The position numbers and the translations under genes were made by a program. A stretch of DNA of 9,617 nucleotides from DASRAA01 sp036512955 (GTDB taxonomy: Bacteria > Acidobacteriota > Terriglobia > Terriglobales > Acidobacteriaceae). A model generated the notes under the pieces. That model made no database searches. It was not told the DNA's origin and worked only from the letters and a program-made list of their open reading frames with translations. This document shows positions 1 to 6,520 of this stretch, one piece after another; the stretch's first letter is position 1, and each line of letters begins with the position of its first letter. The stretch is taken from positions 1 through 9,617 of the forward strand of contig DATBZX010000007.1 of assembly GCA_036512955.1 (NCBI GenBank). The letters run 5' to 3'.

Positions 1-420
1 GTCTTCCAAGAGCGCCCGGCTATCGGCACGGGCCAGCCGGAGGGCTCAAAGAACCAGTGGGAATGAAGGCATCGATCTGAATCTTACTTTTCAAGTCATT
101 CCCGCCTAAAAAAGTGGGGCTAGTTCAGAGGTTCCTTAGTATGGATAAAAATGCCTTGGTCTGCTGAGGAGTTTTCACTTTGGGACAAGATTTTTCTGAA
201 TCCGTCCCAAATTGGGAATCTCCTGTGTGCCATTTTCCCTTTCTCTGGAATATGGATTGCGCCACGCTTGTCTCTGCGAGATCGTCGGCAGCAGCTCAAC
301 CCTAGGCTCTCTGCAGCGCCGGCCGCACCACGTTATAATCAGAAGTTTCAGCAGTCGTTTTTGGCGCCGTCTGTGGTGACGGGCGCAGTTTCCCAAAGCG
401 TCTGCTGGATGCTGGGGCTC
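1..420. other. Leader region upstream of uvrA; possible tail of an upstream gene
   Basis: No complete gene is supported here. All three plus frames are open from the left edge and stop early: TGA at 64-66, TGA at 78-80 and TAA at 107-109. A short C-terminal tail of an upstream gene is therefore possible, but I recognise none of the three. GGGAATGA (59-66) and TCATTCCC (96-103) form an 8-bp inverted repeat with a 29-nt loop and no T-tract, so it is a poor terminator. An ATG at 141 has CAGAGG nine bases upstream and would encode only eight residues (MDKNALVC, stop 165-167); this is a doubtful leader peptide. The uvrA frame is open from 151, but the 90 extra codons do not look like any UvrA N-terminus, and the best promoter lies inside them, so I treat them as untranslated leader. 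Confidence 0.5.
311..339 (+). promoter_or_regulatory. Candidate sigma-70-type promoter of uvrA
   Basis: A perfect TATAAT -10 hexamer sits at 334-339. With a 17-nt spacer the -35 position is CTGCAG (311-316), which matches the TTGACA consensus poorly, so the call rests on the -10 box. Transcription would begin near 346 and leave a leader of about 75 nt before the ATG at 421. I saw no convincing LexA-type operator nearby, so SOS control of uvrA is not supported by the sequence. Confidence 0.4.
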
Positions 421-3333
421 ATGTCAAACGACGAAATCGTGGTAAGGGGCGCGCGCGTCCACAATCTGAAGAACATCGATCTGGAGATCCCGCATAACGC
501 CTTAACGGTGGTTACGGGAGTCTCAGGGTCGGGCAAGTCCTCGCTAGCGTTCGATACGATATACGCCGAGGGCCAGCGCCGCTACGTGGAGTCGCTCTCG
601 GCCTACGCCCGGCAGTTTCTGGAGCGCATTGAGAAACCTGACGCTGACGTGATCGACGGAATTGCGCCGGCCGTTGCTATTCGCCAGAAGAACACCACGC
701 GAAATCCGCGATCTACCGTCGCCACTGCCACGGAAATCTACGACTACCTCCGCCTGCTGTATGCGCGCATTGGACGCACCTACTGCAGCGTCTGCGGTCA
801 GGAGGTCAAGAAAGATACGGTTGATGAAGTCGCCGACCGCATGCTGGCGCTTCCTGAGGGTACGCGTCTGCAGGTACTCTTTCCGCTGCAACCACCGCCC
901 GAACCCTCGCAGCCGGAGAAGACCAAGGGCCGACGCGCGAGTAAGAAAAAAGCCAAGCCCAGCGACAATTCCCTGCTGAAAGAGCGGCTGTTTGATCTCC
1001 GCAAGCGCGGATTCCTGCGCCTGTTCCAAAGCGGGCGAATCATTGACTTCTCTACTCCCGAGTCCTTGCTGGACATTGACTTTGCCGAGCCAGTGTACGT
1101 CGTCATCGACCGGATCGTTGTGGCACCGGACGTTCGGGCACGGCTGGTCGATGCCGTGGAACAGGGTTACCGGGAAGCCGGTGAAGTGATCTTCGAGAGC
1201 GCTCCCCGCGGAGACGAACCAATTGAGCGCTTCCGCTTCTCCATGCGCTTTGAATGCAAGAACGACGGAACCCGGTATGACGAGCCGGAGCCGCGCCTGT
1301 TCTCCTTCAATAATCCCTATGGCGCATGCCCCAAGTGCCAGGGCTTCGGCAACACCATCGACTTCGACCTGAACCTCGTCATCCCGAACAAGTCACTCTC
1401 GCTGGCCGACGGTGCCATCGATCCCTGGACAAAACCGAAATACAAGCCCCTGGCCACGGAGATGAGGCGGCACGCGCGTGCCGCGGGTATTCCGCTCGAC
1501 GTGCCCTGGCAGGACCTTACGCCCGGCCAGCAAAGCTACATTCTGAAGGGCGACGATCAGTGGTGGGGCGTGCACGGCTTCTTCGAATATCTGGAGCGCA
1601 AGAAGTACAAGTTGCATGTGCGCGTATTCCTCAGCCGCTATCGTGGGTACTCGGTATGTCCGGACTGCGGTGGGTTGCGTTTGCGCCGTGAAGCCCGTCA
1701 AGTGAGGGTGGGAGGCAAAGACATCTGCGCCATATCGGCGATGACAGTCGAGGAAGCGACGCGCTTCTTTGCTGCCCTTAAGCTATCTCGTGAAGAGGCT
1801 GACATTGCGGACCGTCTGCTGGTCGAACTGCGCGACCGCCTGCGTTTTCTGAACGACGTGGGCTTGGAATATCTAACGCTCGACCGCCTAGCCTCGACAT
1901 TGTCGGGCGGCGAGGCGCAGCGTATTCAGCTCGCTACTTCGCTGGGATCGCGGCTGGTTGGCACTCTCTACGTCCTGGATGAACCCTCGATCGGACTTCA
2001 TAGCCGCGATACCGCCCGCCTGATCAAGATCCTGCACAGTCTGCGCGATCTGGGAAACACCGTGCTGGTGGTCGAACACGACGCCGAGATTATGCGCCAC
2101 GCCGACCGTATCATCGATCTGGGTCCTGGCGCCGGCGAAAATGGAGGGCGCGTCATCGCAACCGGTTCTTATGCCGAAATCGTGAACAATCCAGCTTCGC
2201 TCACCGGCCGTTATCTCAATCAGGAGTTGCGCATCCAGATGCCCGCTACTCGCCGCAGCGGAACCGGGAGATCAATCAAGTTGGTGGGAGCACGCGCTCA
2301 CAACCTGAAGAAGGTTGACGTGACGATTCCTCTTGGCATGCTGGTTGCTATCAGCGGCGTGTCAGGCTCGGGAAAGTCCACGCTCGTCCACGATGTGCTC
2401 TACAACGCGTTGGCGGTAGAAAAAGGACAGGTCACCGGTGGCGCTCGTGCCGAGGTCGATGCGGTCGAAGGCGCCGATTGGATCGATGAGGTCGTGCTGG
2501 TTGATCAGTCCCCAATCGGTCGTACGCCACGCTCGAACCCCATTACGTATATCAAGGCTTTCGACGCCATCCGTGAACTGTTCGCCGCCCTGCCCGAGAG
2601 CAAGAAACGCGGCTACGCGGCTGGGCACTTCTCCTTCAACATTCCCGGCGGACGCTGCGATGTCTGCCAGGGGGACGGGACTGTCACGGTCGAGATGCAG
2701 TTTCTCGCTGATGTCGAACTGATCTGCGAGGAATGTAAGGGCATGCGCTACAAGCCAGAGGTCCTCGAAATTCGCTATCACGGGAAGAACATCCACGAGG
2801 TACTCGACCTTACCGTGAAGAGTGCGCTGCACTTCTTTTCCGGTGTGCCCAAGATCGTGGAAAAGCTCCGCGTGCTCGATGAAGTCGGGCTCGGTTATTT
2901 GCGCCTGGGCCAGTCGTCCACTACGCTCTCCGGTGGAGAAGCGCAACGCATGAAGTTGGCGGCACATCTGCAGCCCAAACAACGCGACTTCGGTCGCACC
3001 CAGCTCGAACGCAACCGCCGCCATCCCCGGATGCTTTACATTTTCGACGAGCCGACGACGGGGCTCCACTTTGACGATGTCAGCAAACTGCTGGCCGCGT
3101 TCCGTCGTCTGATTGAGGCAGGCGGCAGTATCGTGGTGATCGAGCACAACCTTGATGTGATCAAGACGGCAGACTGGGTAATTGACCTGGGCCCCGAAGG
3201 CGGTTGGCGTGGCGGAAGAGTAGTTGCGGTGGGTACCCCTGAAGATATCGTCGCGGCACCCGATTCTTACACCGGCCAATGGCTTTCGCGCATCTTACCG
3301 AGCAACGGGACCGCACCTTCGCATGGCCATTAA
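421..3333 (+). CDS. uvrA: UvrABC system protein A (excinuclease ABC subunit A)
   Basis: UvrA is the ATPase that scans DNA for helix-distorting damage and loads UvrB in nucleotide excision repair. The 970-residue product has the full double ABC architecture: Walker A I GVSGSGKSS (33-41), signature LSGGEAQR (494-501), Walker B I with D520/E521, Walker A II GVSGSGKST (646-654), signature II (836-843) and Walker B II with D876/E877. The insertion-domain zinc finger is intact (C746, C749, C769, C772). Zinc module 1 is altered, with C279-x2-D282 facing C303-x2-C306. Two further CxxC pairs (C122/C125 and C413/C416) are present. The protein is about 30 residues longer than E. coli UvrA because of a basic, proline-rich insert near 158-185 and an insert near 851-870. 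The ATG at 421 is chosen because family similarity (MSNDEIVVRGARVHNLKNI) begins there and the promoter lies just upstream; ATG 409 is an alternative. The ribosome-binding site is weak (GGGG at 414-417). Confidence 0.98.
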   Translation: MSNDEIVVRGARVHNLKNIDLEIPHNALTVVTGVSGSGKSSLAFDTIYAEGQRRYVESLSAYARQFLERIEKPDADVIDGIAPAVAIRQKNTTRNPRSTVATATEIYDYLRLLYARIGRTYCSVCGQEVKKDTVDEVADRMLALPEGTRLQVLFPLQPPPEPSQPEKTKGRRASKKKAKPSDNSLLKERLFDLRKRGFLRLFQSGRIIDFSTPESLLDIDFAEPVYVVIDRIVVAPDVRARLVDAVEQGYREAGEVIFESAPRGDEPIERFRFSMRFECKNDGTRYDEPEPRLFSFNNPYGACPKCQGFGNTIDFDLNLVIPNKSLSLADGAIDPWTKPKYKPLATEMRRHARAAGIPLDVPWQDLTPGQQSYILKGDDQWWGVHGFFEYLERKKYKLHVRVFLSRYRGYSVCPDCGGLRLRREARQVRVGGKDICAISAMTVEEATRFFAALKLSREEADIADRLLVELRDRLRFLNDVGLEYLTLDRLASTLSGGEAQRIQLATSLGSRLVGTLYVLDEPSIGLHSRDTARLIKILHSLRDLGNTVLVVEHDAEIMRHADRIIDLGPGAGENGGRVIATGSYAEIVNNPASLTGRYLNQELRIQMPATRRSGTGRSIKLVGARAHNLKKVDVTIPLGMLVAISGVSGSGKSTLVHDVLYNALAVEKGQVTGGARAEVDAVEGADWIDEVVLVDQSPIGRTPRSNPITYIKAFDAIRELFAALPESKKRGYAAGHFSFNIPGGRCDVCQGDGTVTVEMQFLADVELICEECKGMRYKPEVLEIRYHGKNIHEVLDLTVKSALHFFSGVPKIVEKLRVLDEVGLGYLRLGQSSTTLSGGEAQRMKLAAHLQPKQRDFGRTQLERNRRHPRMLYIFDEPTTGLHFDDVSKLLAAFRRLIEAGGSIVVIEHNLDVIKTADWVIDLGPEGGWRGGRVVAVGTPEDIVAAPDSYTGQWLSRILPSNGTAPSHGH

Positions 3334-4678
3334 CCGTCGAGCCGGCGTAATCCTCCTGGTCGTGGCACTTGCAGCCGCGGCAGCGCCGTCGTTTGCCGAT
3401 CAGCAGAGCACGCCCACCGTCCGGCATCACCGTGTCGAGGATCCGACCGACGACTCCACGTCGCCGGAGATCGTTCAAGCGGAAACGGCGATGGAAAAGC
3501 AGGATTACATCACCGCCGAGACTCTGCTGCTGCAAGCGCTCAAATCCAATCCCAATGCCTACCGCGCGTGGTTTAACCTGGGGTACATTTACACCGCGAC
3601 CAAGCACGTTCCGGAAGCAATCGTCGCGTACCGTAAAGCTGTCGAAGCCAAACCCGATGTGTTCGAGTCGAATTTAAACTTGGGCATCCTGCTGGCGCGC
3701 CAGGGAGAAGCGGGCGAGGCCATGAAATACCTGCAGGCTGCGACGCAACTGAAACCAACCGCGAATACGAACGAAGGTCTGTCCCATGCATGGTTGTCAC
3801 TAGGGCTGGTCGAGGAAGCGCACGATCCCGAACAAGCTCTTGCCGCCTTTGCGCAGGCGGTAAAGCTCACGCCTGACGATCCCGAACCGCATCTCTCCGC
3901 CGGGTCGCTGCTGGAGAAACAAGACAAGCTACAGGAGGCCGCTGATGAATATCGCGCCGCGGCGAAACTCGATCCTAAGTCCTCTGAGCCAATCACGGGG
4001 CTGGCCAACGTATATTCGAAGCAGAAGAAATTCGCGGATGCCGAAATTCAATTGCGGAAACTGCTCGCAATCGATCCCAGAAACAGTAATGCCAAAGTGC
4101 AACTAGGGCGAGTGCTCGCCGCTGAAGGCAAGAACGAGGAAGCTGCAGCCTTGCTGACTTCGCAACCGTCCAGCGCTGAGGGCGGTCCTCGCGCGGCCTT
4201 GGAACTGGGAACCGTTTATGTGCGCGCCGGCAAGTATTCCGAGGCAGAACAACAGTTTCGCATCGCTGTCCAAGACATGCCCGAAGATGCCGAGGCGCAC
4301 TACGCACTAGGATCGGTGTTGATGCATGAGAAGCAATACGCTGAGTCGCAAGCCGAATTGCTCACGGCGGCCAAACTCAGGCCGGACATGTCAGAGATCT
4401 ACGGCAATCTTGCTTTCGTCGCCGCCGAGAATAAGAACTTCGATCTGGCGATCCGCGCCCTAGAGCAGCGCGGAAAGTATCTTCCGGAGAGCCCCGCGAC
4501 TTACTTTTTGCGTGCAACCTCGTACGACAACTTGAAAGCGACGGCGAAGGCAGTGGAGAATTATCAGCAGTTCCTGGCCACCGATGGCGGCAAGATGCCC
4601 AACCAGGAGTGGCAGGCCCGGCACCGTCTCATTGCAATCGATCCGCGAAACGCCAGCAAGTACGCCGAGAAGAAATAG
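3323..4678 (+). CDS. Exported tetratricopeptide-repeat protein
   Basis: This 451-residue protein has a signal peptide followed by an almost continuous TPR superhelix. The ATG at 3323 is preferred over the upstream in-frame ATG at 3224 because it places a basic N-terminus (MAINRR) directly before a hydrophobic stretch (residues 9-21) and a likely cleavage site SFA|DQ after residue 25. A low-complexity, charged stretch (28-48) follows, then roughly ten TPR units between about 46 and 424; examples are 80-113, 187-220, 221-254 and 323-356, with the Gly/Ala and Pro positions of the motif visible. No catalytic domain, lipobox or second membrane helix is seen, so it should be periplasmic or surface-exposed and act as a protein-binding scaffold. 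It overlaps the uvrA end by 11 nt, implying translational coupling. Its partners are unknown; the two small exported proteins encoded directly downstream are the obvious candidates. Confidence 0.9.
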   Translation: MAINRRAGVILLVVALAAAAAPSFADQQSTPTVRHHRVEDPTDDSTSPEIVQAETAMEKQDYITAETLLLQALKSNPNAYRAWFNLGYIYTATKHVPEAIVAYRKAVEAKPDVFESNLNLGILLARQGEAGEAMKYLQAATQLKPTANTNEGLSHAWLSLGLVEEAHDPEQALAAFAQAVKLTPDDPEPHLSAGSLLEKQDKLQEAADEYRAAAKLDPKSSEPITGLANVYSKQKKFADAEIQLRKLLAIDPRNSNAKVQLGRVLAAEGKNEEAAALLTSQPSSAEGGPRAALELGTVYVRAGKYSEAEQQFRIAVQDMPEDAEAHYALGSVLMHEKQYAESQAELLTAAKLRPDMSEIYGNLAFVAAENKNFDLAIRALEQRGKYLPESPATYFLRATSYDNLKATAKAVENYQQFLATDGGKMPNQEWQARHRLIAIDPRNASKYAEKK

Positions 4679-4679
4679 C

Positions 4680-5132
4680 ATGCGAATCGTAAGGCCAGTC
4701 GTGGTGCTTCTGTTCCTGCTTACCGTGCTTGGGCAGGCTAGCGACCAATCTACGGCTGACCTTAAAGCGCGGGCAGATGCAGCCCAAGGTGGCGAACGCG
4801 CCAACCTTTCTCTGGAATACGCTCATCGGCAGCTAGAAGATGCCAACACTCTCTACACCCAGGGAGATGTGGACAAAGCCGAGGCAGAAATCCAGGAAGT
4901 ACTGGCCTACTCCCACAGGGCCGCCGACGCCGCCAGCGCTTCCGGCAAGCGACTGAAGCAGACCGAAATTGAGCTTCGCAAACTGGAACACCGCATGCGC
5001 GACATCGGTCGTTCCCTCAATATTGATGATCGGCCTCCGGTCGAAAAAGCGGTGGAGGAGTTAGAGCAGGTACGCGCGGACTTGCTGGCGAGAATGTGGG
5101 GAGAGAAAGCCGAGCCGAAGGACAAATCCTGA
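4680..5132 (+). CDS. Small exported helical protein, function unknown
   Basis: This 150-residue protein starts with a signal peptide (MRIVRP, then a hydrophobic core at 7-17, probable cleavage GQA|SD after residue 20). The mature part is charged and almost wholly helical. Residues around 45-80 form a TPR-like helical hairpin (YTQGDVDKAEAEIQEVL), and the region from about 88 to 145 looks like coiled coil with a conserved-looking DDRPPVEKAVEELE stretch. No cysteine or catalytic motif is present. The ATG at 4680 lies one base after the TPR-gene stop and has GAGAAG (4667-4672) seven bases upstream; a longer frame from 4584 overlaps the TPR gene and would bury the signal peptide. I do not recognise a named family. 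The tight spacing suggests it is made with, and perhaps binds, the neighbouring exported proteins. Confidence 0.85.
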   Translation: MRIVRPVVVLLFLLTVLGQASDQSTADLKARADAAQGGERANLSLEYAHRQLEDANTLYTQGDVDKAEAEIQEVLAYSHRAADAASASGKRLKQTEIELRKLEHRMRDIGRSLNIDDRPPVEKAVEELEQVRADLLARMWGEKAEPKDKS

Positions 5133-5686
5133 TGAAGCGAATCTTATGGCTTTTCGGTCTGTTGATGATGTTGAGTCTTATCTCCTCGACAGTGCTGGCA
5201 CAAACCCGTACCCGCGACCCACTAACGGACGCGGAGGTCGACCAGATGCGCGAGGCAGCCGACTTCCCCGACAAGCGGCTGGCCCTGATGATCCGTTTCG
5301 CCAAGGAACGTATTGCCATGATCGGGATCCTCCGCGGCGATCCCCCCAGTGAGACGCGGCCCAAGCAAATTCACGATTACCTGCAGGTCTTCATCGCTAT
5401 CCTCGACGAAACCGACGATAACATCGATATGTATGGTTCCCACCACTCCGACATGCGCAAAGGGCTCAAACTTCTCATCGAAGCCGATAGCGAGTGGCAA
5501 CTGAACCTTCGCCAGTTGAAAGAGCAATCGCCGGCCGACGAGTTGCAGCAGTATTCCTTCGTGCTGGCCAACGCGATCGATACGGTTGCCGATAGCGCCA
5601 AAACTGCGCGTGAAGCCCTGCAGGAGCAGAACCAGCTCGCGGCGGAAAAGAAGCTCAACAAGGTATACTCCGAGCGCAAGGACTAG
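5132..5686 (+). CDS. Exported helical protein, function unknown
   Basis: This 184-residue protein has a clear signal peptide: MKR, a hydrophobic core at 4-19, and a cleavage site VLA|QT after residue 23. The mature chain is predicted helical with charged surfaces. It includes a block rich in Arg, Lys and Asp (FPDKRLALMIRFAKERIAMI, about residues 47-66) and a middle region with several acidic and His residues (ILDETDDNID, YGSHHSDM). I see no known domain or HExxH-type site. The ATG at 5132 overlaps the preceding stop (TGATG) and has AAGGA (5118-5122) nine bases upstream, which favours it over the in-frame ATG at 5096. The one-base overlap implies translational coupling with the gene before it, so the two products are probably needed in similar amounts. 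No function can be assigned from sequence alone. Confidence 0.87.
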   Translation: MKRILWLFGLLMMLSLISSTVLAQTRTRDPLTDAEVDQMREAADFPDKRLALMIRFAKERIAMIGILRGDPPSETRPKQIHDYLQVFIAILDETDDNIDMYGSHHSDMRKGLKLLIEADSEWQLNLRQLKEQSPADELQQYSFVLANAIDTVADSAKTAREALQEQNQLAAEKKLNKVYSERKD

Positions 5687-5715
5687 TGCCGCGCGTTGGT
5701 TGGCCGTGATAGTTT

Positions 5716-5719
5716 AGGA
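5716..5719 (+). promoter_or_regulatory. Ribosome-binding site deciding a TTG start
   Basis: AGGA lies five bases upstream of the TTG at 5725. No ATG or GTG near it is in frame with a comparable Shine-Dalgarno sequence, so it supports TTG initiation of the SprT-like gene. Confidence 0.6.
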
Positions 5720-5724
5720 AAATC

Positions 5725-6411
5725 TTGCGGGCAGATATTCAGGAACTTTTTCAGCGCAGTCATCGGGATCTCCGGCCGGGCGTGCCTTTGCCGGAATTTC
5801 GCATTGAGTTCTATCCCTTCGCCAGCCTGAGCAGCAACATTAAGATCCGGGAGGGCAGGCTGCAGGTGCGTCTCTCCGACCTGCTGGAGGGCGCTCCCGA
5901 AAACGTAATCGAGTCCATCGCCCATATCCTTCTCGCTAAGATCTACCGCAAACCGATCGAACCAATACACACAACCCGCTTCCGGCGCTACGTGTCGAGT
6001 CATGACATGCGCGCCAAGTCGCATCTCCTGCGGCAAGTACGTGGGCGTAAACGCATCGGGTCGGCCCAAGGCATCGTCTATCACCTGGAAGAAATGTTCG
6101 ACGAACTGAACCATCGCTTCTTCCACGGTTTATTGGCCCGGCCGCGCATGACGTGGAGCCACGTGCGCTCGCGCCGCAGCCTGGCGCATTACGACCCCGC
6201 GCACAATGCGATCGTGGTGAGCCGGATATTCGACCATCCCCAGGTGCCTCGCTATGCCATCGAGTACATCCTCTACCACGAAATGCTGCACCTCAAGCAT
6301 CCGGTAAAAATGCACGGCAGCCGGCGCTGCGTTCATGGCAAGGAGTTCCAGGCTGAGGAGAAACTCTTCCCTCATCTCCATCAAGCGAAGGTGTTTCTCA
6401 AGACGCTGTGA
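5725..6411 (+). CDS. SprT-like zinc metalloprotease with degenerate N-terminal duplicate
   Basis: This 228-residue protein carries a SprT-like (zincin) domain in its C-terminal half, about residues 118-220. The zinc site HEMLH is at 185-189, with the catalytic Glu at 186, and a third likely ligand is H204 in HGKEF (204-208), as in the SprT/Spartan family. No signal peptide or membrane helix is seen, so it should be cytoplasmic. The family includes DNA-protein-crosslink proteases, but a substrate cannot be read from the sequence. The N-terminal half (5-102) parallels the catalytic half in its order of elements: a helix at IQELF versus LEEMF, a strand block, VIESI versus AIEYI, RKPI..H versus KHPV.H, and RRYV versus RRCV. 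It lacks any HExxH, which looks like duplication and decay. The gene starts with TTG 38 nt after the preceding gene, probably in the same operon. Linkage to uvrA would suit a DNA-lesion role, but that is inference. Confidence 0.88.
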   Translation: MRADIQELFQRSHRDLRPGVPLPEFRIEFYPFASLSSNIKIREGRLQVRLSDLLEGAPENVIESIAHILLAKIYRKPIEPIHTTRFRRYVSSHDMRAKSHLLRQVRGRKRIGSAQGIVYHLEEMFDELNHRFFHGLLARPRMTWSHVRSRRSLAHYDPAHNAIVVSRIFDHPQVPRYAIEYILYHEMLHLKHPVKMHGSRRCVHGKEFQAEEKLFPHLHQAKVFLKTL

Positions 6412-6505
6412 ATTTCAAATCGGATCGCCATTTCCTACAACGGACGCGAACCGGCCGATGAAGTTTCCTGGCAGTAAATCACAGCACCGTCGCTGCTTCA
6501 TCCAC

Positions 6506-6511
6506 TAGAAT
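6506..6511 (+). promoter_or_regulatory. Weak candidate -10 box before the SulP gene
   Basis: TAGAAT at 6506-6511 resembles a -10 hexamer, but no good -35 is seen 16-18 bases upstream. If used, transcription would begin within a few bases of the GTG at 6521, giving a nearly leaderless mRNA; that would fit the absence of a Shine-Dalgarno sequence there. The rest of 6412-6520 shows no convincing terminator for the upstream operon. Confidence 0.2.
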
Positions 6512-6520
6512 TGAAACATC

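Noticed and set aside
59..103. Inverted repeat GGGAATGA/TCATTCCC as a terminator
   Set aside because: The arms are only 8 bp with a 29-nt loop and no T-tract follows on either strand.
151..420. N-terminal extension of UvrA by 90 codons
   Set aside because: The extra sequence has no UvrA similarity, contains the likely promoter (TATAAT 334-339), and lacks a ribosome-binding site at 151; the ATG at 421 matches the family N-terminus.
2362..3279. 305-codon open frame on the minus strand opposite uvrA
   Set aside because: It lies wholly within the invariant C-terminal ABC half of uvrA, shows no recognisable domain, and is expected by chance from high-GC third-position bias.
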